From an uncultured Oscillospiraceae bacterium (GTDB taxonomy: Bacteria; Bacillota; Clostridia; Oscillospirales; Oscillospiraceae), in the NCBI GenBank assembly GCA_910588105.1, contig CAJUQD010000005.1:1-64000 (forward strand): a DNA stretch of 64,000 nucleotides, written 5' to 3'. The number at the start of each line of letters is the position of its first letter. Position 1 is the stretch's first letter. Both the position numbers and the translations under genes were made by a program. The notes beneath the pieces are model-generated. The model did no database searches and had not been told where the DNA came from. It was given only the letters and a program-made list of their open reading frames with translations. Positions 50,144 to 58,845 of the stretch are shown one piece after another.

Positions 50144-51535
50144 ATGGAAGACGTGAAAAAAACGGAGCTGTTTGAGCTCACCCCCATCCCCAAAGCGGTG
50201 CTCACCCTGTCAGTCCCCACCGTGCTCAGCTCACTGGTGATGGTGCTTTATAACCTGGCGGACACCTACTTCGTGGGTAAGCTCCAGGATCCCATCCAGA
50301 ACTCCGCCGTCACCCTGGCCGCGCCGGTGCTGCTGGCCTTCAACGCGGTGAACAACCTGTTCGGCGTTGGCTCCTCCAGCATGATGAGCCGCTCCCTGGG
50401 CGCAAAGGACTACGACACCGTGCGCAGAAGCTCCGCCTTCGGCTTCTACTGCGCCCTGCTGTGCGGCGTGCTGTTCTCGGTGCTCACCGCCGCGCTGCGC
50501 GCGCCCCTGTTGTCCCTGCTGGGGGCGGATGCCTCCACCGCCCAGGCCACCCTGGGCTACCTGCGCTGGACCGTCTTTTTCGGCGCGGCGCCCGCCATAC
50601 TCAATGTGGTGCTGGCCTATCTGGTGCGCTCGGAGGGGGCCACCCTCCACGCCAGCATCGGCACCATGAGCGGCTGTGCGCTGAATATCGTGCTGGACCC
50701 CATTTTCATCCTCCCCTGGGGCCTTGACATGGGGGCGGCGGGGGCCGGGCTGGCCACCTTCTTGTCCAACTGCTTTGCCTGCCTGTACTTCTTCGTGCTG
50801 CTCTTCGTCCGGCGGGGCGCGACCTACGTATGCCTTCTGCCCGCCATGGCCCGGCCCCGGCGGGAGCTGGTGCGGGGGGTGTTCGGGGTGGGCGTGCCCG
50901 CCTCCATCCAAAACCTGCTCAACGTCACGGGTATGACGGTGCTCAACAACTTCACCGCCGTGTACGGCCCCGACGCCATCGCGGCCATGGGCATTGCCTA
51001 CAAAATCAACATGATCCCCATGTACGTCGCCATGGGCGTGTCCCAGGGCCTGATGCCGTTGGTGAGCTACAACTATGGCGGCGGAAACGCCCCCCGGCTG
51101 AAAAAAGCCGTGCTGTTCGCGGCAAAAATCTCGCTATCCTTCATGGTTGTGGTGTCGGCAGGTTATTTCTTTGTCTCCGGCCCCCTCATCGGCCTGTTCA
51201 TGAAAACCGAGGCGGTGGTGGCCTACGGAACCCGGTTCCTGCGGTGCATGTGCCTGGCCCAGCCGTTTTTGTGCCTGGATTTCCTGGCGGTGGGCGTGTT
51301 CCAGGCCTGCGGCCTGGGGCAGTACTCCCTGGTGTTCGCCCTGCTGCGCAAGATCGTGCTGGAGATCCCCGCCCTGTATATCCTCAACTATTTCTCCCCC
51401 CTCTACGGCCTTGCCTGCGCCCAGACCGTGGCGGAGGTGGTGCTGGCCGCGGCGGCGGCGGCCATTCTCACCCGCCTGTTTCGCCGCATGGCAGCGGAGG
51501 GCACCCCCCTGTCCCCCCGAACTGGGAAAAAATGA
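50144..51535 (+). CDS. MATE-family efflux transporter 2
   Basis: The 463-residue membrane protein has 12 hydrophobic segments and typical MATE parts: LSVPTVLSSLVMVLYNLADT, FVGKLQDPIQNSAVTLAAP, GVGSSSMMSRSLGAKDYD and VSQGLMPLVSYNYGGGN. It belongs to the bacterial DinF/NorM-like branch and is distinct from the MATE gene at 33697. Substrate is unknown. A dyad upstream suggests regulated expression. Confidence 0.92.
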   Translation: MEDVKKTELFELTPIPKAVLTLSVPTVLSSLVMVLYNLADTYFVGKLQDPIQNSAVTLAAPVLLAFNAVNNLFGVGSSSMMSRSLGAKDYDTVRRSSAFGFYCALLCGVLFSVLTAALRAPLLSLLGADASTAQATLGYLRWTVFFGAAPAILNVVLAYLVRSEGATLHASIGTMSGCALNIVLDPIFILPWGLDMGAAGAGLATFLSNCFACLYFFVLLFVRRGATYVCLLPAMARPRRELVRGVFGVGVPASIQNLLNVTGMTVLNNFTAVYGPDAIAAMGIAYKINMIPMYVAMGVSQGLMPLVSYNYGGGNAPRLKKAVLFAAKISLSFMVVVSAGYFFVSGPLIGLFMKTEAVVAYGTRFLRCMCLAQPFLCLDFLAVGVFQACGLGQYSLVFALLRKIVLEIPALYILNYFSPLYGLACAQTVAEVVLAAAAAAILTRLFRRMAAEGTPLSPRTGKK

Positions 51536-51607
51536 TCCCGCCCCCCTTTCCTTTTCCCCTCCCTTGGCCGATATAAAGGGTAGAGAAACTGGAAAGGGGG
51601 GTAATCT

Positions 51608-52333
51608 ATGGCCATCCAGCCCATCGCTGCCGTGGGACGGGAGGACGGGGAGGAACAGCAGCAAAGCAGCCTGCTGGCCCAGTCGCTGAAAAAGCAGGAG
51701 GAGAGCCGTACCTCCCTCACCGAAATGATTCGCGACGCCAAGGAGAAGGCGGACGCCCAACGGGAAAAGTTCAAGCTGGTCAAGATCTCCCCCCGGTACG
51801 GCGACGCCCCGCTGGAGGCTTACGCCCGGCTGAGCCGCGCCCGCACCCCGGCCCAGGCCGGCTCCGCCGCCGGGTACGCCCGCCGCCGCATTGTCCAGCT
51901 GGAGGCCGCCCAGCGGTCCGACCCCGACCACGCCGACCAGATCAAAGCCGCCGTGGGGCAGCTGCGCAAGGCGGCGAGCCGGGCGGGGCGCAAGAAGCTG
52001 GAGCTCACCCGGGAGCAGCTGTCCCGGGCCCGCCAGAAGCGCATGGCCCGGGAAAACAAGCGCCGGGAGGAACAGCGCATCAAGCAGGAGCTGCGCCGCA
52101 GCCAGGCCATGCGGGCCGTCCGGGAATCGGGATATTTCCGGGAGACCGACATCGCCAACCGCCATGCCGACCAGCTCACCGCCACCAAAATGGAGCTGCG
52201 CCACCAGGCCGAGCAGCTGGGCTCCATCGCTTCGGTGGACGCCGCGCTCCAGGGCTATTCCGCCGGCGTCCAGCTGGCCGCCGCAGATGTGGACGCCCCC
52301 ATGGAGGCCCCCCAGGTCAACGTACAGGCATGA
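51608..52333 (+). CDS. Charged helical protein, unknown function
   Basis: The 241-residue protein is very rich in Arg, Lys, Glu, Gln and Ala, with long helical runs such as SLKKQEESRTSLTEMIRDA and RKKLELTREQLSRARQKRMA, so it is probably a coiled coil. It has no signal peptide or membrane segment and lacks cysteine. I do not recognise a family. It has its own AAGGGGGG ribosome site and ends at a terminator, so it stands alone. Confidence 0.7.
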   Translation: MAIQPIAAVGREDGEEQQQSSLLAQSLKKQEESRTSLTEMIRDAKEKADAQREKFKLVKISPRYGDAPLEAYARLSRARTPAQAGSAAGYARRRIVQLEAAQRSDPDHADQIKAAVGQLRKAASRAGRKKLELTREQLSRARQKRMARENKRREEQRIKQELRRSQAMRAVRESGYFRETDIANRHADQLTATKMELRHQAEQLGSIASVDAALQGYSAGVQLAAADVDAPMEAPQVNVQA

Positions 52334-52346
52334 CAGACAGGACAGA

Positions 52347-52382
52347 AAACGGCCCTGCCGGAGTTCCGGCAGGGCCGTTTTA
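52347..52382 (+). terminator. Terminator between convergent genes
   Basis: A perfect 13 bp stem (ACGGCCCTGCCGG with CCGGCAGGGCCGT) around AGTT is followed by TTT. Confidence 0.85.
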
Positions 52383-52433
52383 CGCTGTCATAAACCTTTC
52401 CGTTCCCCGTAAACCGCCGCATCCACAGGCAGG

Positions 52434-54263
52434 CTACGCCCCCAGCACCTTGGCCGCGTTCTCCTCGGCGAACTGCTTGCTGTACAGGGCGTGATAGTAG
52501 CCGTGGGACCGCAGCAGGGTCTGGTGGGTGCCCTGCTCCACGATTTTGCCGTCCCGCACCACCAGGATCAGATCCGCCTTGCGGATGGTGGATAGGCGGT
52601 GGGCGATGAGGAAAGAGGTACGGTCTTGCAGCAGGTGGTCGATGGCGTTTTGGATATACTGCTCAGTCTGGGTGTCAATGGAGGAGGTGGCCTCGTCCAG
52701 CACAAAGATGCGCGGGTCGGCCAGCACCGCCCGGGCAAAGGAGATCAGCTGCTTCTCGCCGGTGGACAGGCGGTCGCCCTCTTCGCCCACGTTGCTGTCC
52801 CAGCCCTGCTCCAGCTTGGCCACCACCTGGTCCGCCGAAACGGCCCTGGCCGCCGCCTCAATTTCGGCGTCGGTGGCGTCCAGCCGGCCATAGCGGATGT
52901 TTTCCCGTACGGAGCCGGAGAACAGGTGGGGGCTTTGCAGCACATAGCCGATATTGGAGTGGAGCCACAGCTGGCTGCGCTCCCGGTAGTCCCGGCCGTC
53001 GATCAAAATCTGTCCCTCGGTTGGTTCAAAGAACCGGCAGGCCAGGTTGACCAGGGTGGATTTGCCCGCCCCGGTCTCCCCCACAATGGCCACGGTGGTG
53101 CCCGCGGGTATATGGAGGCTGAAGTGCTCCAGCACATTGTCCCCGCCGTCGGGATAGCGGAAGGTCACGTCCTTGAACTCAATCTCTCCCTTGAGGGGCT
53201 CCCAGTTCTCCCGCTTGGGGTTGAAGGAGTCTCCGTATTTTTCTATGACCTGGGGGGTATCGGTGATCTGGGGCTGCTCATTGAGCAGGTCGGTGACCCG
53301 CTCGATGGACGCCTGGAGGGCAATGAACTCCGCCAGGTTGGCCGCGGTGACCTGAATGGGTTCAAAGATGCCCATGGCATAGGAGATAAAGACCGCCAGG
53401 GTGGAGATATCCAGCGCCTGCTCCGCCGTCAGGTAGCCCCCCCGCAGCAGCACGATGGCCACCGCCAGGGTGGAGAAGAACAGCGTCAGCGGAATATACA
53501 CCGCGTTGAGCCGGGAGGCCCGCACACCGGAACCCCGCATGGTGTCGGTGAGCTCCCGGAAGCTTTGGATGCTCTGATCCTCAATCACCAGGGTTTTGGA
53601 CGTCTTGGCCCCGGTGATACCCTCGTTGAAGGCCCCGGTGATCTTGGAGTTGAGCTTGCGCACCTTGCGGTTCCAGTGGAGGATGCGGGGCTGGAACCAG
53701 CCCGTCAGCGCCGCCACCACCGGCACGATGAGGATGACCACCAGCGCCAGCCGCCAGTTCAGGGCCAGCATGGCTGCAAAACTGCTCAGCACATACAGCA
53801 TCCCCCACGCCATGTCCGTCAGGTTCCATGCGATGTTGCCGGCGATGCGGTTGGTGTCGTTCATCACCCGGGTGATGAGGTAGCCCACTGGGGTGACGTT
53901 GTAAAAGGACAGGGACAGGGTCTGCAAATGGCCGAAGAGATCCCTTCTCATGTCCCGGCCCAGGTACATCTCCACGTACATGGCCCGGCGTGCAAAGCCC
54001 ACCACCATCAGCGCCTCCAGTGCAATAGCCCCCAGATAGGCCGCTGTGTAGGCAGGCAGGCCGTCCAGCGTCCCCCGCTCGATAAAGTGGCTGATGGCGT
54101 ACTTCTGGAACAGGGGAAGGATCACGTCCATCAGGGCGGTTAGGCCGTTGATGGCCACCATCAGCACAATGATTTTCTTGTAACGGGCCAGGATAGGCAG
54201 CAGCCGCTTCCAGATCTTCAGGTCAAAGGCTTTGGTATACTCTTTCTCGTCAAAGGCCGCCAT
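52434..54263 (-). CDS. Heterodimeric ABC exporter subunit, consensus Walker B
   Basis: The 609-residue half-transporter has six membrane helices and one ATPase domain. Walker A is GETGAGKSTLVNL, Walker B is IFVLDEATSSID with the catalytic Glu, and the H-loop is IAHRLST. Its signature is LSTGEKQL instead of LSGGQ. Paired with the other subunit, it contributes the good Walker motifs to the active site and the poor signature to the degenerate site. This is the BmrD / TM288-like pattern of multidrug exporters. Its start overlaps the stop of the partner by one base. Confidence 0.92.
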   Translation of the reverse strand: MAAFDEKEYTKAFDLKIWKRLLPILARYKKIIVLMVAINGLTALMDVILPLFQKYAISHFIERGTLDGLPAYTAAYLGAIALEALMVVGFARRAMYVEMYLGRDMRRDLFGHLQTLSLSFYNVTPVGYLITRVMNDTNRIAGNIAWNLTDMAWGMLYVLSSFAAMLALNWRLALVVILIVPVVAALTGWFQPRILHWNRKVRKLNSKITGAFNEGITGAKTSKTLVIEDQSIQSFRELTDTMRGSGVRASRLNAVYIPLTLFFSTLAVAIVLLRGGYLTAEQALDISTLAVFISYAMGIFEPIQVTAANLAEFIALQASIERVTDLLNEQPQITDTPQVIEKYGDSFNPKRENWEPLKGEIEFKDVTFRYPDGGDNVLEHFSLHIPAGTTVAIVGETGAGKSTLVNLACRFFEPTEGQILIDGRDYRERSQLWLHSNIGYVLQSPHLFSGSVRENIRYGRLDATDAEIEAAARAVSADQVVAKLEQGWDSNVGEEGDRLSTGEKQLISFARAVLADPRIFVLDEATSSIDTQTEQYIQNAIDHLLQDRTSFLIAHRLSTIRKADLILVVRDGKIVEQGTHQTLLRSHGYYHALYSKQFAEENAAKVLGA

Positions 54264-56104
54264 TACGCCCCGCCCCCCTTCTCAATGAGCGCCCGGTCAT
54301 CGCTGCTCATTTGAATGTCATAGATTTCCTTGTAAATGCCCGGCCGGGAGATGAGCTGGGCGTGGGAGCCCACGTCCGCCACCCGTCCCCCGTCCAGCAC
54401 CAGGATGCGGTCGGCCTGCATCAATGTGGTCACCCGGTGGGAGATGAGGATGACGGTGGCGTCCGCCATGCGCTCCTTCAAGGCGGCGCGGATCCTGGCG
54501 TCCGTCTCCGCATCCACGGCGGACAGCGAATCGTCGAACACCATCACCGGCGCGTTTTGCAGCAGCATCCGGGCGATGGCCACCCGCTGCTTCTGTCCGC
54601 CGGACAGGGTAACCCCCCGCTCGCCCACCACCGTGTCCCAGCCATCGGCCAGCTCCGTGATGGCCTCGTCCACGCAGGCGGTCTGGGCGCAGGCGCGCAG
54701 CTCCTCCTCCGCGGCGTCCGGCCTTGTGGCGGCGATGTTCTCCCGGATGGTCTGGGAGAACAGGAAGGGCTCCTGGAGCACCAGGCCGATCTGGCGGCGC
54801 AGCTCCTCCCGGGAGATGTCCCGGATGTCCGTCCCGCCGATGGTGATCCTCCCCTGCCCCTCTCCCAGGTCATACAGGCGGTCCAGCAGGTGGACCAGGG
54901 TGGATTTGCCCGACCCAGTGCCCCCCAGGATGGCGAAGGTGGACCCCCAGGGGATGGTGAAGGACACGTCCTGGAGGACCTCCTGCCCCTCATAGCCAAA
55001 GGTAACGTGGTCGAACGCAATATCGCCGGACAAGCGGACGGTCTTGGCCTGTGGACCGTCCTTCTCCTCGCCGGCCTGGAGGATGTAGCCCACCCGGTCC
55101 AGTGACACCCCCGCCTTGCTCATGTCGGACAGCACCCGGCCCAGTGACCGCACCGGCCACGCCATGGCGCTGTTGTAGATGACGAAGGCCTGGAACTCGC
55201 CCAAGGACAGCCCGCCCTCCACCGCCGCCACCGTTCCGGCCACTACCACCGCCATCACCTGAAGGCAGGTGAGAAAGGCCCCGGATGCCCAGTAAATGCT
55301 GAGCAGCTTGCCCAGCTCCACCCAGAGGGCGGAAAACCGGTCGTTTTTCTCCCCGAAGCGGTCGATCTCAAACCGCTCCCGGCCAAAGGCCCGCACCACC
55401 CGCACACCGGTGAGGTTCTCCTGGGCACAGGTGGTCAGCTCCCCCTCCGCCTCATCGGCGGCCTTGAACCGGGTGGATATCTTGCCGTAAAACACCCACG
55501 AGGCCAGCAGCGAGATGGGGATGAAGGCCAGCGACACCATGGCCAGGCGCCAGTTCATCGCCACCATGATGGAGGAGTAGAGCACGATGAGGAACACCGT
55601 GCGCACCACCTCCATCAGCTGGTTGCAGACAAAGGTACGGATGACCTCTACGTCGGAGGTGCACCGCTGGATGATGTCGCCGGTGGCGTGGGCGGTGTGC
55701 CATGCAAAGCTCAGGCGCTGGATGTGGCTATAAAGGCCGTCCCGCAGGCCCTTCACAAAGCCCTCGGAGCCCTTGGCCAGGTTGATGCGCATGCCGTAGA
55801 TGCAAACGCCCCGCACCGCCGCCGCCAGCACCACCGCCCCCGCCGCCAGCCACAAAAAGGACAAGGGCTCGGCCCGCAGCTGATCCACGGGGATCAGCGG
55901 GCGCAGGAAGCCGGGCAGGTCGGGGGGCCCGCCCCCCAGCACTGAGTCCACGGTGAAGCTGATGATCTGGGGCACTAGGGCATTGCAGGCGGTGTTCATC
56001 CAGGCCAGCACAACGGCCCCGGCGAAGAAGCCCCAGCACCCCCGCAGATAGCGCACAATCATGCCGGTCTTTTCCCGCCGGGACAATTTTGTCTGTGATT
56101 CCAT
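54263..56104 (-). CDS. Heterodimeric ABC exporter subunit, degenerate Walker B
   Basis: The 613-residue half-transporter has six membrane helices and an ATPase domain with Walker A GGTGSGKSTLVHLL, an intact signature LSGGQKQRVAIARM and the H-loop ISHRVTT. Walker B reads VMVFDDSLSAVD, with Asp in place of the catalytic Glu. It therefore carries the non-catalytic nucleotide site, as in BmrC / TM287. It is first in the operon and lies behind a leader peptide and a terminator that probably control it in response to ribosome stalling. Confidence 0.92.
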   Translation of the reverse strand: MESQTKLSRREKTGMIVRYLRGCWGFFAGAVVLAWMNTACNALVPQIISFTVDSVLGGGPPDLPGFLRPLIPVDQLRAEPLSFLWLAAGAVVLAAAVRGVCIYGMRINLAKGSEGFVKGLRDGLYSHIQRLSFAWHTAHATGDIIQRCTSDVEVIRTFVCNQLMEVVRTVFLIVLYSSIMVAMNWRLAMVSLAFIPISLLASWVFYGKISTRFKAADEAEGELTTCAQENLTGVRVVRAFGRERFEIDRFGEKNDRFSALWVELGKLLSIYWASGAFLTCLQVMAVVVAGTVAAVEGGLSLGEFQAFVIYNSAMAWPVRSLGRVLSDMSKAGVSLDRVGYILQAGEEKDGPQAKTVRLSGDIAFDHVTFGYEGQEVLQDVSFTIPWGSTFAILGGTGSGKSTLVHLLDRLYDLGEGQGRITIGGTDIRDISREELRRQIGLVLQEPFLFSQTIRENIAATRPDAAEEELRACAQTACVDEAITELADGWDTVVGERGVTLSGGQKQRVAIARMLLQNAPVMVFDDSLSAVDAETDARIRAALKERMADATVILISHRVTTLMQADRILVLDGGRVADVGSHAQLISRPGIYKEIYDIQMSSDDRALIEKGGGA

Positions 56105-56128
56105 ACTCTACCCCTTTCCAATGGACGC

Positions 56129-56160
56129 AAAAAGCGCCCCTTCTTGGACAGAAGGGACGC
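56129..56160 (-). terminator. Attenuator in the ABC exporter leader
   Basis: On the reverse strand GCGTCCCTTCT and AGAAGGGGCGC form an 11 bp stem with one G-U pair around GTCCA, followed by TTTTT. It lies between the leader-peptide stop (56196) and the exporter start (56104). GTCCAT just downstream can pair with ATGGAC at the leader stop, and loop bases can pair there too. Confidence 0.85.
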
Positions 56161-56195
56161 CGCATACCACAAAATGACCGGGAATGGAAGCCCGA

Positions 56196-56279
56196 TTAGT
56201 CCATCCCCAAGGCGCGCAAATATCCCAACAGTCCCACACTGCCTGTATTCTTCTTGCCAAAAAACAGCTGATTCAACAT
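56196..56279 (-). CDS. Leader peptide upstream of the ABC exporter
   Basis: A 27-codon frame starts MLNQLFFGKKNTGSVGLLGY and ends in LGMD. AAGGAGG lies eight bases before the ATG, and a sigma-A promoter lies upstream. The bases GGCGCGC beside the ribosome site can pair with GCGCGCC in the last codons. A terminator follows. This is the layout of the B. subtilis bmrB leader that controls the BmrCD exporter by translation-dependent attenuation. The peptide sequence itself does not resemble BmrB as far as I can tell. Confidence 0.8.
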   Translation of the reverse strand: MLNQLFFGKKNTGSVGLLGYLRALGMD

Positions 56280-56319
56280 ATCGCGCGCCTCCTTTCAAAA
56301 AATTTTTACAGCGTTGCCA

Positions 56320-56348
56320 AGTATATCCCTTTTGGCGGGGATTGTCAA
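56320..56348 (-). promoter_or_regulatory. Promoter of the leader peptide and exporter operon
   Basis: TTGACA (56348-56343) and TATACT (56325-56320) are exactly 17 bases apart on the reverse strand, which is a near-consensus promoter. Constitutive initiation fits control by attenuation. Confidence 0.9.
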
Positions 56349-57103
56349 GCCTTATTTTTCAGCGCCGCCGCCACGCCGGAGACATACGCCCCGTCCACCA
56401 CCTTATAGCTGTCCTCGGGGGGATACAGGCAGCCGCCGTAGTGGATGCCCCGGCCGTTCCGGGCGGAGGGGTCGTTTCGGACGGTGTGGCCGGACATGTG
56501 CAGCTGGGTGCAGCCGGTCTGGGCGGCCACCCACTCCAGATTCCGGGCGTTGACGCCGCCGCCGGGGAGGATCTCGATGCGCCCGGCGGCGTATTCCCCC
56601 ATCTGCCGGATGGTGTCCGCCCCCAGGGGCACGCTGGCCTGCTGCCCGCTGGTGAGCACCCTGGCCACCCCCAGCTCCATGAGGGCGTCCAGCGCCGCGC
56701 GCCAGTCCGGCGTCACGTCGATGGCCCGGTGGAACACCGGCTCCTTCCCCCTCTCCCGGCACAGCTCCGCCAGCACCCTGGTGCGCTGTGCGTCCACCGT
56801 ACCGTCCTCCCGGAGAAAGCCGAAGGCCAGCCCGTCCGCCCCGTGCTCCAGCAGCAGCTTCCCGTCCTCCACAGCGGCGGCGAACTCCGCCTGGGTGTAG
56901 CAGAAGCCCCCCTCCCGGGGCCGCACCATGGCGATGATCTTCATCCCCGTCTCCCGCTTGGCCACCAGCAGGGAGCCCAGGGTGGTGGTCAGCCCCCCGT
57001 GGAACAGGTCGCAGTTCAGCTCCACCCGGTCCGCCCCGCCCCGGTGGGCCTCAATCACGTCGTCCGCGCTGCCGCAGCATACCTCAAGCAGAATCCTGCC
57101 CAT
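56345..57103 (-). CDS. cutC: CutC-family protein
   Basis: The 252-residue TIM-barrel protein begins ILLEVCCGSADDVIEAHRGG and has ADRVELNCDLFHGGLTTTLG, IIAMVRPREGGFCYT and TSGQQASVPLGADTIRQM. The family was named for copper homeostasis but its activity is unsettled and bacterial members may be sugar-related enzymes. The neighbour is a divergent fucosidase. Its 3' end touches the promoter of the ABC leader. TTGACA and TATAAT 17 bases apart lie upstream (57163-57135). Confidence 0.9.
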   Translation of the reverse strand: MGRILLEVCCGSADDVIEAHRGGADRVELNCDLFHGGLTTTLGSLLVAKRETGMKIIAMVRPREGGFCYTQAEFAAAVEDGKLLLEHGADGLAFGFLREDGTVDAQRTRVLAELCRERGKEPVFHRAIDVTPDWRAALDALMELGVARVLTSGQQASVPLGADTIRQMGEYAAGRIEILPGGGVNARNLEWVAAQTGCTQLHMSGHTVRNDPSARNGRGIHYGGCLYPPEDSYKVVDGAYVSGVAAALKNKA

Positions 57104-57134
57104 GTTCCCGTCCCCCTTTTGTTATGTACTGGAC

Positions 57135-57163
57135 ATTATATATTTCCCGCCCCCTGCTGTCAA
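57135..57163 (-). promoter_or_regulatory. Promoter of cutC
   Basis: TTGACA (57163-57158) and TATAAT (57140-57135) are 17 bases apart on the reverse strand; the cutC start is 31 bases downstream. Confidence 0.85.
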
Positions 57164-57170
57164 CAGGGGC

Positions 57171-57199
57171 TTGTCATAAGGGGAAGAACCCGGTAAAAT
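57171..57199 (+). promoter_or_regulatory. Promoter of the fucosidase gene
   Basis: TTGTCA at 57171-57176 and TAAAAT at 57194-57199 are 17 bases apart, 23 bases before the start codon. It is back to back with the cutC promoter. Confidence 0.75.
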
Positions 57200-57222
57200 A
57201 GCTTTGAAGAGGAGGCGGTTTT

Positions 57223-58554
57223 ATGCCCTTTGTATTCGACCGGGACGCCTACGAGCGCCGGACGGCCTGGTTCACCCGGGCCCGGTTCGGCCTGTTTCTG
57301 CACTGGGGGCTGTACGCCATCCCCGCCCGGGGGGAGTGGGTGCGCAGCGTGGAACGCATCCCCAACGGGGAGTACGACCCCCTCATGATAGAATTTGACC
57401 CCAGGCACTGCGACATGCGGGAGTGGATGGCGGCGGCCAAGGGGGCCGGGATGCAGTACGCCGTCCTCACCGCCAAGCACCACGACGGCTTCTGTATGTT
57501 CGACAGCGCGTACACCGAGTTCAAGTCCACCAACAGCCCGGCGGGGCGGGATTTCGTCCGGGAATTCCTGGCCGCCGCCCGGGAGGCCGGTCTGAGGGCC
57601 GGGCTGTACTTCTCCCTCATCGACTGGCGCCACCCCGACTTTCCCCACTTCGGCGACCGCAACCACCCCATGCGGGACGACCCGGCCTATGGAAACGAGG
57701 GCCGGGACTTCGGCCGTTACCTGGACTACATGCACGCCCAAGTGCGGGAGCTGTGCTCCAATTACGGAAAACTGGACCTTCTGTGGTTCGACTTTTCTTA
57801 CGGCGAACTGCGGGGGGAGGCGTGGCGTGGGACACAGCTGATGGAAATGGTGCGCGCCCTCCAGCCCGATGTGGTGGTGAACAACCGCCTGGAGGTGAGC
57901 GGGGAGGGCTTCGGCTCCCTGGCCGCCTGCGCCCCCACCCCCTTCCACGGGGACTTCGTCAGTCCCGAGCAGATCGTCCCGCCGGACGGCCTGCGTGACG
58001 CCCAGGGCCGCCCCCTGGTATGGGAGAGCTGCGTCACCATGAACAACCACTGGGGCTACTGCGCCCAGGACCATTTCTATAAGCCCGCCCCCATGCTCAT
58101 CAAAAAGCTGGTGGAGTGCGTGTCCAAGGGGGGGAACCTGCTGCTCAACGTGGGGCCCGATGCCCAGGGCCGCTTCCCCGCCCAGTCCCTGGCCGTGCTG
58201 GCGGAGATGGGCCGGTGGATGGGCCAAAACGGGGAGAGCGTCTACGGCTGCGGCCCGGCGGGGCTGCCCAAGCCCGACTTTGGCCGGTACACCCGCCGGG
58301 GGGACCGGCTGTACGTCCACATCTTTGAGAACACCGTGGGCCCTCTCCCCCTGTTTGGGATGGATAAGGACCGCATTTTGTCCATCCGCCGTCTGGCGGA
58401 CGGCAGCGAGGTGAAGCTGTCCCAGAGCTGGGTGCACAGCGACTATCCCGGCCTGGCCTTCGCCGACCTGGGCCCCGATCCGGCGCTGCCCGACCCCATC
58501 GACACGGTGCTGGAGATCCGCCTGCGGCCCGAGGCATCCGCCAAAATACAATAA
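57223..58554 (+). CDS. Alpha-L-fucosidase, GH29, cytoplasmic
   Basis: The 443-residue protein matches GH29: RFGLFLHWGLYAIPARGEW, LTAKHHDGFCMF, and LDLLWFDFSYGE with the probable nucleophile Asp190. The catalytic barrel is followed by a short C-terminal beta domain. It has no signal peptide, so it should act on imported fucosylated oligosaccharides, such as from mucin or milk. No transporter lies beside it. The divergent cutC gene shares the intergenic promoter region. Confidence 0.9.
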   Translation: MPFVFDRDAYERRTAWFTRARFGLFLHWGLYAIPARGEWVRSVERIPNGEYDPLMIEFDPRHCDMREWMAAAKGAGMQYAVLTAKHHDGFCMFDSAYTEFKSTNSPAGRDFVREFLAAAREAGLRAGLYFSLIDWRHPDFPHFGDRNHPMRDDPAYGNEGRDFGRYLDYMHAQVRELCSNYGKLDLLWFDFSYGELRGEAWRGTQLMEMVRALQPDVVVNNRLEVSGEGFGSLAACAPTPFHGDFVSPEQIVPPDGLRDAQGRPLVWESCVTMNNHWGYCAQDHFYKPAPMLIKKLVECVSKGGNLLLNVGPDAQGRFPAQSLAVLAEMGRWMGQNGESVYGCGPAGLPKPDFGRYTRRGDRLYVHIFENTVGPLPLFGMDKDRILSIRRLADGSEVKLSQSWVHSDYPGLAFADLGPDPALPDPIDTVLEIRLRPEASAKIQ

Positions 58555-58845
58555 TGGGCGTGTTATAGTGAAGCTAATGAAAAGCCGCACCCCTTCCAGG
58601 GGTACGACCCCGCACGGTGCGGCGGGGAGGAGGACCCCTTCTCCCATCTGGCGCCCATCATAACAGACAAGGGAATTTATATCCGGCCGGGCGGCTATGC
58701 CGTTGTGCGGCCCGGGGGCGGGGTGTATCATCCCCCGGCACCGCGGCTGAGGGACTGTGCTGCGTGGGGATATCCTGGAAAACGGCAGGGCAGCTGTTAC
58801 ATCCTTACCCGATCCAGCATTCATAAAATTGAGGAGGAGCTATCT
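58555..58845 (+). other. Open but unassigned stretch before the leucyl aminopeptidase
   Basis: About 290 bases after the fucosidase stop contain a frame open from about 58600 that runs into the aminopeptidase gene (GIYIRPGGYAVVRPGGGVYH and onward). It has no ribosome site and no recognisable domain, so I do not extend the gene into it. The composition is normal for the region and it may be a remnant or a long untranslated leader. Confidence 0.35.

Noticed and set aside
52599..54143. Forward open frame opposite an ABC exporter gene
   Set aside because: Shadow frame with low-complexity composition; the reverse-strand gene has all ABC motifs.
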